Assembly (NCBI GenBank): GCA_034117945.1
Contig: JAXEOR010000156.1
Span: 1-38,556 of the forward strand
DNA from: SIG438 sp034117945
GTDB taxonomy: Bacteria > Bacillota > Clostridia > HGM11514
Direction: 5' to 3'
DNA length: 38,556 nt
The notes under the pieces were generated by a model that saw only the letters and a list, made by a program, of their open reading frames with translations, searched no databases and was not told the DNA's origin. Made by a program: the position numbers and the translations under genes. Below, in pieces: positions 1 through 6,744 of this stretch. How positions within the stretch are numbered: position 1 is the stretch's first letter; every line of letters starts with the position of its first letter.

Positions 1-185
1 GCCGGCAGGCGGGGTTGGGAGAATTTTATATTACAACAGGCAGCTTATATCTTTGCTCCGCTGTTTTTGTGGCTCTTGGTCTGCCGGAGGAGGATCCCTT
101 CTGGAGCGGGGAGGATAAAAAATGGACTAATCTTGCGGTATTTGGCGGACAGGATCTGCCTTGGGATCATTTTATAGAGGATTAA
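1..185 (+). CDS. DUF2264 domain protein, C-terminal fragment (cut by window edge)
   Basis: An open frame enters from the left edge (first full codon at base 3) and stops with TAA at 183-185, leaving about 60 residues. The fragment reads FYITTGSLYLCSAVFVALG, then LPEEDPFWSG and a Trp-rich end. The TGSLY...LGLP..DPFW pattern is the C-terminal signature I associate with DUF2264 proteins, which are linked to glycan or uronate metabolism (GH154-like). No catalytic part is visible, so substrate and activity cannot be stated. The 18-base gap to the next gene suggests the two may be co-transcribed. The family call rests on remembered sequence similarity over a short tail. Confidence 0.6.
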   Translation, partial: RQAGLGEFYITTGSLYLCSAVFVALGLPEEDPFWSGEDKKWTNLAVFGGQDLPWDHFIED

Positions 186-203
186 GGGGAAGGAAACAAA
201 TCT

Positions 204-722
204 ATGCGGTTATTTTATGCAATCGGTTTGACAGAACAGATCAGAAGCAGCTTGGAGCATGTGGCATACCAGCTTGAAAAACAGGCTCATCAGGGGAATT
301 TTACCCAGCCGGAGCTGTATCATATCACACTGGCGTTTTTAGGGGAGGTTCCCAGTCCCAGAAAAGCAATTCAGGCACTGGAATCTGTAAGGGGAGAGCG
401 GTTTTTGGTATCAATAGGCGGTCTGGGAAAATTCCGGCGGCAGGGCGGAGATTTGTACTGGGCGGGAGTAAGGGTTTCTCCCGGACTGGAGCAGGTTTAC
501 TGCCAGCTATGCGGCCGGCTGAAGCAGCTGGGCTTTTCTTTAGAGGATCGACCCTTTCGGCCTCATATCACTTTGGGCAGAGAGGTTGTTCTTCCTCCCG
601 GCACAGCAAGGGTTGCACTGCCTGAGCAGAAAATGATGGTCAGCCGGATCAGCCTAATGAAGTCGGAACGGCTGAAAGGAAATTTGGTATATACGGAAAT
701 TGCGGGAAAGGAGCTTCGATGA
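204..722 (+). CDS. thpR: RNA 2',3'-cyclic phosphodiesterase (2H/LigT family)
   Basis: A 172-residue protein with the two His-x-Thr motifs of the 2H phosphoesterase fold: HITLAFLGE near residue 41 and HITLGR near residue 121. Their spacing of about 80 residues and the total length match bacterial ThpR/LigT. The family opens 2',3'-cyclic phosphates on RNA to 2'-phosphates and can join tRNA halves in vitro; its physiological role in bacteria is unclear. It starts with ATG preceded by a GGGGAAGG stretch about 11 bases upstream. The stop overlaps the next start (ATGA at 719-722), so translation of the two is probably coupled. Cytoplasmic: no signal or membrane segment is seen. Confidence 0.9.
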   Translation: MRLFYAIGLTEQIRSSLEHVAYQLEKQAHQGNFTQPELYHITLAFLGEVPSPRKAIQALESVRGERFLVSIGGLGKFRRQGGDLYWAGVRVSPGLEQVYCQLCGRLKQLGFSLEDRPFRPHITLGREVVLPPGTARVALPEQKMMVSRISLMKSERLKGNLVYTEIAGKELR

Positions 723-1297
723 AAACAGTCATTCTCAACGGCTCTCCCAGAAAGCAGGGAGAAACCTCTGTCATTGTGTCCGCTCTTTGTGAGCGGCTGC
801 AGGGAGAAGTGATTCAAATTAATACCTATACCGCCCGGGTTTCTCCTTGTGTGGATTGCCGTTATTGCTGGAGCCATGCCGCCTGCGCCATTGAGGACGA
901 TATGCAGAACATATACCGGCAGCTTGACCGGGCGGATAATATTGTTCTTGCCTCTCCGGTCTATTTCGGAGAACTGACCGGCTCTTTATTAAATTTTGCA
1001 AGCCGGCTCCAGTTTTTCTGGACGGCAGAGAAATTCAGAAAGCAGCCCTTTTTACAGAATAAAATCAGAAAAGGCGCTGTTATTTTGGTGGGCGGAGGAG
1101 AGGACTGCCCGGAGCAGGCTCTTGCCATGGGAAGGCGCCTTCTGGGGATCATGGGGGCGGAGGTTTGGCAGGAAATTTGCTATTTTGGAACCGACCGAAA
1201 GGAAAGAGAAGATCCGCTGAAGGATCCGGCGCTTTTGGAAGCGGTACAGGAGCTTGCGGATCGGTTTGCAGTGAACGCACCTATAAAAAGGCCTTAG
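719..1297 (+). CDS. NAD(P)H-dependent flavin reductase / flavodoxin-fold protein
   Basis: A 192-residue protein that opens with a beta strand and the phosphate-binding loop LNGSPRKQGETS (residues 6-17), the FMN-binding loop of the NADPH-dependent FMN reductase/flavodoxin-like family. ASPVYFGELTGSL in the middle is the second flavin-contact loop. A Cys cluster, CVDCRYC, near residue 44 is typical of the iron-sulfur-flavoprotein-like branch common in anaerobes, although the full cluster motif is not certain. It likely reduces quinones, nitro compounds or metals through bound FMN; the substrate cannot be told. Its start overlaps the thpR stop by four bases, and the decarboxylase gene follows 13 bases after its stop, so the three form one unit. 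Confidence 0.82.
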   Translation: MKTVILNGSPRKQGETSVIVSALCERLQGEVIQINTYTARVSPCVDCRYCWSHAACAIEDDMQNIYRQLDRADNIVLASPVYFGELTGSLLNFASRLQFFWTAEKFRKQPFLQNKIRKGAVILVGGGEDCPEQALAMGRRLLGIMGAEVWQEICYFGTDRKEREDPLKDPALLEAVQELADRFAVNAPIKRP

Positions 1298-1310
1298 GAA
1301 GGGGGATTTT

Positions 1311-2693
1311 ATGTCATCTGTCAAACAAGCCCTGGAGCAGTACGCAAAGCAAAATAATATTCCGATGCACATGCCCGGTCACAAGAGGAATCCGACTGCG
1401 GCGCCCTATTTAAACAGCTTATCTGAGCAGATGGATGTGACGGAAATTGAGGGAATGGATGATTTGCACGCCCCCGCAGGCATCTTAAAGCAGGCCATGG
1501 ATCGGGCGGCAAGGGCATGGGGCAGTGACCGCTCCTTCTTTTTGGTCAATGGCAGCACCTGCGGCATTTTGGCGGGAATTCGCGCCTTAACTCACCGGGG
1601 AGACCGGGTTTTGGTGATGCGAAATTCTCACAAATCCGTATTTCATGCCATAGAGCTGTGTGGGCTGCAGCCCGTTTTTATGCTGCCGCCTGTGATGCAG
1701 GAAACAGGCATTTTCGGCTCTCTTTCTCCCGAAATGGCAGAAGAGGCACTGGAGCGGGAGCAGGGCATAAGTCTGGTGATCCTTACAAGCCCCACCTATG
1801 AAGGCGTGATTTCCGATGTGAAGGAAATTTGCAGGCTTGCCCACCGCAGGAACATTCCTGTTCTGGTGGATGAAGCCCACGGTGCTCATCTGGGATTTCA
1901 TCCGGCCTTTCCGGGAGGAGCGGTGCAGGCCGGGGCGGACATTATCGTTCAAAGCTTGCATAAAACGCTGCCCTCCCTGACCCAAACGGCCATTTTGCAT
2001 GTGAAAGGCAGCCGGGTGGATCAAAAACGGCTGGAGCACCAGCTGGCGGTGTTTGAAACCAGCAGCCCGTCCTATTTGCTACTGGCCTCTATGGATGGCT
2101 GCGTTCAGACCCTGTGTCGGGAAAACTTTCAAAAATGGGCGGATTGTCTCACCGCTTTTCAAAAGGAAACGTCTGCTCTGCGGTGTTTGAAAATCATGGG
2201 GCAAACAAAGGAAATGTTTTATCACGATCCCGGCAAAGTTGTGATTTCCACAGCGGATACCGATTTGACCGGGGAGGTTCTTGCCGGGGAGCTGCGGAAA
2301 AGAAGGATTGAGCCGGAACTGGCCGCCCCCGCCTATGTGCTGGCTATGACCGGAATGGGGGATACGCCGAAAACCATGCACCGTCTGGCCTCTGCTCTTT
2401 TGGACATTGACCGGAGCTGTTCTCCGGCCTTCCTGCCCCGACCTTCTCTTTGCCCCTCCTGTCCGGAACTGGCGCTGCTGCCTGAGAGGGCAATGGAGCA
2501 GGAATTTGAGTTGATCCCACTCGGGGCGGCGGCGGGCAGAATCAGCGCAGAGTATGTTTGGGCATATCCGCCGGGGGTTCCGCTGATCATTCCCGGAGAG
2601 CGGATTCCCAAGCACCTCTCCTTTGGGCAGGCCTCTCTTCATAGCACCAGAGGCTGTTTTCCCGATACGCTGGCGGTTGTTTCCGAAAAATAG
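1311..2693 (+). CDS. Orn/Lys/Arg decarboxylase family PLP enzyme
   Basis: A 460-residue fold-type I PLP enzyme of the short Gram-positive Orn/Lys/Arg decarboxylase group (compare Bacillus SpeA/YaaO). Landmarks are MHMPGHKRNP near residue 19, SFFLVNGSTCG near residue 74, the PLP aspartate in VDEAHGAHLGFH near residue 185, and the Schiff-base lysine in QSLHKTLPSLTQTA near residue 217. The C-terminal part (PPGVPLIIPGERI) matches the family's small C-terminal domain. It converts a basic amino acid to a polyamine precursor; whether arginine, lysine or ornithine cannot be decided. GGAAGGGGG lies 6-8 bases before the ATG. Last gene of the unit that starts at or before thpR. Confidence 0.88.
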   Translation: MSSVKQALEQYAKQNNIPMHMPGHKRNPTAAPYLNSLSEQMDVTEIEGMDDLHAPAGILKQAMDRAARAWGSDRSFFLVNGSTCGILAGIRALTHRGDRVLVMRNSHKSVFHAIELCGLQPVFMLPPVMQETGIFGSLSPEMAEEALEREQGISLVILTSPTYEGVISDVKEICRLAHRRNIPVLVDEAHGAHLGFHPAFPGGAVQAGADIIVQSLHKTLPSLTQTAILHVKGSRVDQKRLEHQLAVFETSSPSYLLLASMDGCVQTLCRENFQKWADCLTAFQKETSALRCLKIMGQTKEMFYHDPGKVVISTADTDLTGEVLAGELRKRRIEPELAAPAYVLAMTGMGDTPKTMHRLASALLDIDRSCSPAFLPRPSLCPSCPELALLPERAMEQEFELIPLGAAAGRISAEYVWAYPPGVPLIIPGERIPKHLSFGQASLHSTRGCFPDTLAVVSEK

Positions 2694-2723
2694 AGGAATC
2701 CCTGAAAATTTAGTCTGCCGCCC

Positions 2724-2752
2724 TTGACACCGAGGAAAAACTGTGATATACT
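2724..2752 (+). promoter_or_regulatory. Sigma-A promoter of scfA
   Basis: TTGACA at 2724-2729 and TATACT at 2747-2752 with 17 bases between them, 36 bases before the scfA start. This is a near-consensus housekeeping promoter, which suits a peptide made in excess of its maturase. Confidence 0.85.
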
Positions 2753-2788
2753 ACTAATAACAAAATGAGCAAAAAAGGAGTTTATATT

Positions 2789-2932
2789 ATGAAAAGAATT
2801 ACCACTCTTCAGACCCGTGATCTGAACAAATCTTTAAAAACCGGCGGCTGCGGCGAGTGCCAGACCTCTTGTCAGTCTGCTTGCAAAACCTCCTGCGGTG
2901 TGGCAAACCAGCCCTGCGAAAACAATAAATAA
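2789..2932 (+). CDS. scfA: SCIFF ribosomal peptide precursor (six Cys in forty-five)
   Basis: A 47-residue peptide. The N-terminal leader (MKRITTLQTRDLNKSL) is followed by a core with exactly six cysteines at 21, 24, 28, 32, 36 and 43, the hallmark of the SCIFF family found almost universally in Clostridia. The core is modified by the neighbouring radical SAM enzyme, which makes a Cys sulfur to alpha-carbon thioether (sactipeptide/ranthipeptide-type linkage); the biological role is still debated, with quorum sensing and metabolic regulation proposed. AAAAAAGGAG lies 8 bases before the ATG. A strong promoter stands upstream and a terminator hairpin directly downstream, separating it partly from scfB. 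Confidence 0.96.
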   Translation: MKRITTLQTRDLNKSLKTGGCGECQTSCQSACKTSCGVANQPCENNK

Positions 2933-2950
2933 GAAAAAATAAAGAGAGCA

Positions 2951-2982
2951 CGGTCTCATAATGTTGATTATGAGACCGTTTT
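2951..2982 (+). terminator. Partial terminator between scfA and scfB
   Basis: A perfect 12-bp stem (2951-2962 with 2967-2978) and a four-base loop GTTG, followed by four T. No separate promoter is obvious before scfB, so the hairpin probably lets only a share of transcripts through. That would give much more peptide than maturase. Confidence 0.85.
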
Positions 2983-2996
2983 CCATGTAAAGAGGG

Positions 2997-4379
2997 ATGA
3001 GGATGATTCATCAATATCAAATAGACGGTACCTATGTGGTTTTGGATGTGTTCAGCGGTTCGGTTCATGTGGTAGATGAACTGGCTTATGACCTGATCGG
3101 TATGTATGAAACCTCTTCTAAGGAGGAAATGGTGTCGGCGATGCTGCAAAAATATGGCTGCCGGCCGGATGTGACCCAACAGGAAATTTTAGAATGTATC
3201 GAGGATATTGAAGGCTTAAAGCAGGAAGGAAAGCTGTTTACCGAGGATGCCTATGAGAAGGTTGCAAAAAGCTACCGGATGGAGCAACGGGCGGTGAAGG
3301 CCCTTTGCCTTCATGTGGCTCATGTTTGCAATCTGAACTGCTCCTATTGCTTTGCGGGGCAGGGTGCCTATCGGGGAAAATGCGGCCTGATGAGCCTGGA
3401 GACCGGGAAAAAGGCTTTAGACTTTTTGATTGCTCATTCCGGCGGGCATGTGAATCTTGACGTTGATTTTTTCGGTGGGGAACCCCTGATGAACTGGGAG
3501 GTGGTTAAGGCGCTGGTGGCCTACGGCCGTGAGCTGGAAAAAGCGCATCACAAAAAGATTCGGTTTACCTTAACCACTAACGGTATGCTGCTGGATGATG
3601 AGGTAACGGAATTTTGCAATCGGGAAATGCACAATGTGGTGCTTAGTCTGGACGGGCGCAGGGAGGTTCATGACCGTTTCCGCAAGGATTATCAGGGCAA
3701 GGGCAGCTATGATACCGTGGTTCCAAAGTTTCAGCACTTTGTGTCCAAAAGGGGAGACAAAAGCTATTACATCCGGGGCACCTATACCCATTATAATACG
3801 GATTTTCTACAGGATATTCTGCATATGGCTGATTTGGGCTTTACAGAGCTGAGTATGGAGCCGGTGGTGTGCGATCCCTCCGATCCTTGTGCCCTAACCG
3901 AGCAGGATCTTCCTGTGCTGAAGGAGCAGTATGAGGAGCTGGCCAGGGAAATGATCCGCCGGAATCGGCAGGGAAGGGGTTTCACCTTTTATCACTATAT
4001 GCTGAGCCTGACCGGAGGCCCCTGCATTTATAAGCGGGTGGCCGGCTGCGGCTCCGGCACGGAGTATCTGGCGGTTACGCCGGAGGGAGATTTGTATCCC
4101 TGTCATCAGTTTGTGGGAATACCGGACTATTGTATGGGAAATCTGGAGCAGGGAATTACCAACATAGATCTTCGGAATCAGTTTGCTGCCTGCAATATCT
4201 ATACCCGGCCGGACTGTGCCGATTGCTGGGCGAAGCTGTACTGCGCAGGAGGTTGCGCCGCCAATGCTTATCATGCCTCCGGCTCCATTCGAGGAACCTA
4301 TCCCTATGGCTGTGAGCTGTTTCGCAAACGGATCGAATGTGCCCTGTGGGTGAAAATTGCGGAGCAATGTGGGAACTAA
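2997..4379 (+). CDS. scfB: Radical SAM/SPASM maturase of the SCIFF peptide
   Basis: A 460-residue enzyme. Residues 1-90 form a PqqD-like recognition element that binds the leader of the peptide (VVLDVFSGSVHVVDELAYDL). The radical SAM cluster motif CNLNCSYC holds cysteines 111, 115 and 118. GGEPLMNW is the SAM-binding GGE motif. The C-terminal SPASM part has CHQFVG, then CADCWAKLYCAGGC, which bind auxiliary [4Fe-4S] clusters. It installs a thioether in ScfA. AGAGGG touches the ATG at 2997; the in-frame ATG at 3003 has better spacing and may be the true start. It follows scfA after an attenuating terminator. Confidence 0.95.
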   Translation: MRMIHQYQIDGTYVVLDVFSGSVHVVDELAYDLIGMYETSSKEEMVSAMLQKYGCRPDVTQQEILECIEDIEGLKQEGKLFTEDAYEKVAKSYRMEQRAVKALCLHVAHVCNLNCSYCFAGQGAYRGKCGLMSLETGKKALDFLIAHSGGHVNLDVDFFGGEPLMNWEVVKALVAYGRELEKAHHKKIRFTLTTNGMLLDDEVTEFCNREMHNVVLSLDGRREVHDRFRKDYQGKGSYDTVVPKFQHFVSKRGDKSYYIRGTYTHYNTDFLQDILHMADLGFTELSMEPVVCDPSDPCALTEQDLPVLKEQYEELAREMIRRNRQGRGFTFYHYMLSLTGGPCIYKRVAGCGSGTEYLAVTPEGDLYPCHQFVGIPDYCMGNLEQGITNIDLRNQFAACNIYTRPDCADCWAKLYCAGGCAANAYHASGSIRGTYPYGCELFRKRIECALWVKIAEQCGN

Positions 4380-4417
4380 AATGAGTTTGTTTCTATGATC
4401 AAAAAATAAAAATCAAA

Positions 4418-4454
4418 AACGGTGTGCCCCATACAAAGGGCTGCACCGTTTTTT
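4418..4454 (+). terminator. Terminator of the SCIFF operon
   Basis: AACGGTG pairs with CACCGTT around an internal loop and a CCC/GGG inner stem, followed by a run of six T. The right half (4431-4454) recurs almost exactly at 5592-5615, on the far side of the RHH/TM2 cassette. Confidence 0.8.
4431..4454 (+). repeat. 24-bp direct repeat, left copy
   Basis: This stretch and 5592-5615 match in 22 of 24 bases (the two differences are CT versus TC in the middle). Together they bracket the RHH/membrane/TM2 cassette. The left copy lies within the scfB terminator. Confidence 0.7.
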
Positions 4455-4502
4455 GTGTGGTTATGATGGCCTTATCCGGCTTTATCAAATGGCAATCTAT
4501 TT

Positions 4503-4691
4503 TTATTTTACCTCACAGTTATTGATTCCATAATCTAATAGAATATTGATCAGTTCGTTTCTGGAACGATTGGTTTGCTTCGCAAGAACATCAAGGCTAT
4601 TTACGGTTTCATCCTTGATTCGTATGGAAAAGGTTTTATAACCATCCTCACCCTTTAAAGGTTTTTTCTTTATGATGAGTTTGTCTTTCAT
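4503..4691 (-). CDS. Ribbon-helix-helix (CopG/Arc-like) transcriptional regulator
   Basis: A 62-residue basic protein. Residues 18-24 (YKTFSIRI) form a beta strand, then helix DETVNSLDVLAKQ, a turn TNRSR, and helix NELINILLDYGI: the ribbon-helix-helix layout, where paired strands read the DNA major groove. The turn motif and length match free-standing RHH regulators of small operons. A purine-rich GGAGAGG site precedes the ATG. It is divergent from the membrane/TM2 gene pair, with a perfect palindrome in the shared 90-base gap (see 4727-4758), so it probably represses that promoter and perhaps its own. Confidence 0.82.
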   Translation of the reverse strand: MKDKLIIKKKPLKGEDGYKTFSIRIKDETVNSLDVLAKQTNRSRNELINILLDYGINNCEVK

Positions 4692-4719
4692 GAAAAATCA
4701 CCTCTCCAAAAATTATACC

Positions 4720-4749
4720 TTGACAAATGTTATAAAAATATGTTATAAT
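4720..4749 (+). promoter_or_regulatory. Promoter of the membrane/TM2 operon
   Basis: TTGACA at 4720-4725 and TATAAT at 4744-4749, spacing 18. The -10 box lies inside the inverted repeat at 4740-4758, so an operator-bound protein would block polymerase. Confidence 0.85.
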
Positions 4750-4758
4750 TTATAACAT
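4727..4758. promoter_or_regulatory. Putative RHH operator (three half-sites)
   Basis: ATGTTATAA occurs at 4727-4735 and 4740-4748, and its exact inverse TTATAACAT at 4750-4758. The last two make a perfect 9-1-9 palindrome. Multiple short half-sites at regular spacing (13 bases from first to second) are what cooperative ribbon-helix-helix dimers bind. The array covers the spacer and -10 of the rightward promoter. Confidence 0.75.
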
Positions 4759-4780
4759 AAGATCGAAAGGAGGAATTGCA

Positions 4781-5053
4781 TTGAAGAAAAATTCGCTTTT
4801 TGGCAAAATACTATTGCTTATGATCCTATCGTTTATTTGTATCGCCATAACAGGATTTGTTTCCTTGCTGGCAGGTGCTTCCGGTGCGGAACTGTTTGAT
4901 TTTCAAAATTTGAATTTATCGAACATGATACCGGTTTTTATCGTCGGCGGCATTATCAGCTGCTTTATTATCAGTATCGCTGTATTGTTTGTATGCAGAA
5001 CTGTATTCCTGAAGGTGAAGGATTACTTTTCTGAAACAGATAAAAATAATTAG
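4781..5053 (+). CDS. Small membrane protein with two transmembrane segments
   Basis: A 90-residue protein. A basic N-terminus (MKKNSLFGK) leads into a first hydrophobic helix at about residues 9-31, then a short polar loop (FDFQNLNLSN), then a second helix at about 48-72 and a charged tail (KVKDYFSETDKNN). I do not recognise a family. The start is TTG, chosen because AAAGGAGG sits 7 bases upstream and no in-frame ATG exists near the N-terminus. It precedes the TM2-domain gene by 15 bases in the same transcript and shares the RHH-controlled promoter, which suggests a partner role at the membrane. Confidence 0.75.
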   Translation: MKKNSLFGKILLLMILSFICIAITGFVSLLAGASGAELFDFQNLNLSNMIPVFIVGGIISCFIISIAVLFVCRTVFLKVKDYFSETDKNN

Positions 5054-5068
5054 AGGGGGAAATAGAAA

Positions 5069-5509
5069 ATGAATTGTACAAATCATTCTGAAGTAGAAGC
5101 ACAAGGGATGTGTGCGTATTGCGGTAAGCCGTTTTGTAAGGATTGCCTTGTTGAGGTAAAGGGCAGAATGTACTGTAAGGAAGATCTGGGCAATGTGTTG
5201 GATGACGCAAAGCAGTCTTCAAACTCACAGCCTACCATTCAGATTACCAACACAAATGACAATGTAAACACGAATGCAAATATGAGCGGTTTGATGTTAG
5301 GACCGAGAAAGAGCAAAACCGTTGCTTTAATTTTATGTTTGCTGGGCTTTGTTGGCTTGGGCGGTATTCATAGAATGTATGTCGGCAAAGTCGGCAGCGG
5401 TGTGATCTACTTTTTAACCGGAGGCTTGTGCGGTATTGGAACTATCATAGATTTGATTTCCATATTAAGCGGTGGCTTCAGAGATAGTTATGGTCAACCG
5501 TTGTTATAA
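5069..5509 (+). CDS. B-box zinc finger and TM2 domain membrane protein
   Basis: A 146-residue protein. Residues 1-42 form a B-box-like zinc finger: CTNHSEVEAQGMCAYCGKPF, then CKDCL and YCKEDLG, with paired Cys and His ligands. A polar Asn/Thr-rich linker (about 50-70) follows. Residues 78-146 form a TM2 domain: two hydrophobic helices joined by the GGIHRMYVGK turn, where DRFYLGK-like residues are usual, ending in YGQPLL. TM2 proteins are common and mostly uncharacterised; the finger probably binds protein rather than DNA. AGAGGGGGAAA lies before the ATG. It is the second gene of the small RHH-controlled operon and is followed by a strong terminator. Confidence 0.88.
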   Translation: MNCTNHSEVEAQGMCAYCGKPFCKDCLVEVKGRMYCKEDLGNVLDDAKQSSNSQPTIQITNTNDNVNTNANMSGLMLGPRKSKTVALILCLLGFVGLGGIHRMYVGKVGSGVIYFLTGGLCGIGTIIDLISILSGGFRDSYGQPLL

Positions 5510-5545
5510 TATTCGTTCAAAAGTAAATATGGTTAAAAAACACTA

Positions 5546-5589
5546 CCCCCCTCAAGAAAATTTGTGTTTTCTCGAGAGGGGGGATTTTT
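5546..5589 (+). terminator. Terminator of the TM2 operon
   Basis: An eight-pair outer stem (CCCCCCTC with GAGGGGGG) and an inner AGAAAA/TTTTCT stem with a small bulge, followed by ATTTTT. Confidence 0.85.
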
Positions 5590-5591
5590 CT

Positions 5592-5615
5592 ATACAAAGG
5601 GTCGCACCGTTTTTT
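5592..5615 (+). repeat. 24-bp direct repeat, right copy
   Basis: Near-identical to 4431-4454 (22/24). Here it is only the right half of a terminator, with no matching left arm. This suggests that a terminator sequence was split or duplicated when the cassette arrived. Confidence 0.7.
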
Positions 5616-5642
5616 AGGCTTTAAGAAATAAACAGGGAGCAT

Positions 5643-5906
5643 TTAAGAACTGCTCAGCATTTTTTTGATTCTATGGTAAAAGTAATCGCATGCAGAATCC
5701 TCGTTATCAAAAATGATTTCTTCATAAATATGACCCCGTTCGGTGTAATAAACATGCCACATCCCTTCCTGCTGATTGAGCACAAAGCAATCGTCCGGAT
5801 CTGATTTTTGAAGGCAATAGCAATTTTCCGGAATTTTTTCGTTTTTTAGTCGATGATACAGTTCATTTTTCTTCATGCTCCGGGTTTCTTTCTGATCCGG
5901 GATCAT
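5643..5906 (-). CDS. Small acidic protein, Imm59-like immunity family (tentative)
   Basis: An 87-residue soluble protein. The central block IPENCYCLQKSDPDDCFVLN and the following WHVYYTERGHIYEEIIFDNE, then SACDYFYHRI, resemble the layout of small immunity proteins of polymorphic toxin systems (Imm59-type: strand-rich core with YYSERG-like motif and DSE.EAC.YF end). The match is from memory and tentative. GGGAG is 11 bases before the ATG at 5906; an internal ATG (MKKNELY, residue 11) has GGAG too close, so the longer form is kept. No toxin gene is adjacent. It stands at the end of a row of minus-strand small genes and fragments. Confidence 0.6.
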   Translation of the reverse strand: MIPDQKETRSMKKNELYHRLKNEKIPENCYCLQKSDPDDCFVLNQQEGMWHVYYTERGHIYEEIIFDNEDSACDYFYHRIKKMLSSS

Positions 5907-5989
5907 AGGCTGGGTGCTCCCAAAAAGGGACGATTTATGTGTTTGCCTGACAACCCAAGCAGCCCTCTTTGGTCACGTCAAAAAACTGA

Positions 5990-6168
5990 TTAGAATGATT
6001 GATTTTTTGTTTTTGCAATGTTAAGCAGTGCTTTCCAGCGATTTTGGTAAAAGGGCAGGGCGAGATCGTCTGACAAGGCTTCTGTCAGATCATATTCCTT
6101 GTAAAGCTCCAAAAAGGAAAGTAATAATTGAAAGGCCTCGATATCGGTAAGTGTATCTTTTTTGGCAT
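5990..6168 (-). pseudogene. Remnant of a small gene, probable frameshift at an A-run
   Basis: The frame ending with TAA at 5990-5992 encodes a protein-like stretch (LTDIEAFQLLLSFLELYKEY, then DLTEALSDDLALPFYQNRWK) of about 55 residues with no start codon before an in-frame TGA upstream. An ATG at 6166-6168 lies one base out of frame, just before six A. Adding one A would join it to this frame and give a 59-residue helical protein. I see no good ribosome binding site and do not recognise the family. It lies between two immunity-like genes and reads in the same direction. Confidence 0.5.
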
Positions 6169-6190
6169 TTGTCCCGTGTGGTTGACCTCA

Positions 6191-6511
6191 CTACACACTG
6201 GACGTTACTTCGTTGGTTATTTCAAATTCAGATCCAAGCTCATTTTTTAATTGATCATAAACCAAATTTGCTCGATGAACAAAATCAATTTTGTGTTCCT
6301 CTGTCCAAGGGGATGGATTTTGGGGACAAGCCCAATCTAAATAAGTACCGTATTCCCTTTCTAAAGCATCAATTTTCTTTACTAAGCTTCTGGAAATCGG
6401 TAATTTTTTGCTTTCAATTGGGTATCCAAATTTCTCCTGCGCTTTATCATTCATTCCCCAAAGGCAGGGACCGCAATGCTCAAACCAAAAACGAAACTGA
6501 TAACAACTCAT
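6191..6511 (-). CDS. Conserved small protein, immunity-like (family not named)
   Basis: A 106-residue protein starting MSCYQFRFWFEHCGPCLWGM. AAGGTGG lies about 7 bases before this ATG, which is why I prefer it to the in-frame ATG 66 bases upstream. The motifs FGYPIESKKLPISRSLVKKI, YLDWACPQNPSPWTEEHK and LKNELGSEFEI resemble a family of small proteins often found beside polymorphic toxins, with conserved PSPWT..., a helix, and ELG..F at the end. Function is not established. The same frame continues upstream without a stop for about 60 codons, with protein-like content, which looks like the tail of a lost upstream gene (see 6512-6697). Confidence 0.55.
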   Translation of the reverse strand: MSCYQFRFWFEHCGPCLWGMNDKAQEKFGYPIESKKLPISRSLVKKIDALEREYGTYLDWACPQNPSPWTEEHKIDFVHRANLVYDQLKNELGSEFEITNEVTSSV

Positions 6512-6697
6512 TCTTTTTTCCACCTTGATCAATTGTTTTTGTAATTTTTCCTCTTCCTCTCTTTTATCATACCACATAATGGAATATTTGTCTACAGAAA
6601 AATTTTGATGACAGCCGGGGGAGCCATGTTCTAATGCAGCTTTTTGGAATTCCGAAAAAGTTTCGTGGTGTTTTGGATTGCATTTTTGGTTTTCTCA
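6512..6697 (-). pseudogene. C-terminal remnant of an upstream gene (toxin tail?)
   Basis: The frame of the gene at 6191-6511 runs on upstream to a TGA near 6698. It reads KCNPKHHETFSEFQKAAL, then EHGSPGCHQNFSVDKYSIMW and a Glu/Lys-rich helix, with no usable start codon before residue MWYD. Composition is protein-like. The sequence upstream is the promoter of the divergent GH39 gene, so the 5' part of this gene is gone. In polymorphic toxin loci the toxin tail directly precedes its immunity gene; that reading is inference only. Confidence 0.4.
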
Positions 6698-6706
6698 TGA
6701 TATGAT
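6678..6706 (+). promoter_or_regulatory. Promoter of the GH39-like gene
   Basis: TTGCAT at 6678-6683 and TATGAT at 6701-6706 with 17-base spacing, 39 bases before the preferred start. Confidence 0.6.
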
Positions 6707-6744
6707 AAAGATAATAACAATTAGGAAAGGACGTGGACAGGGTA

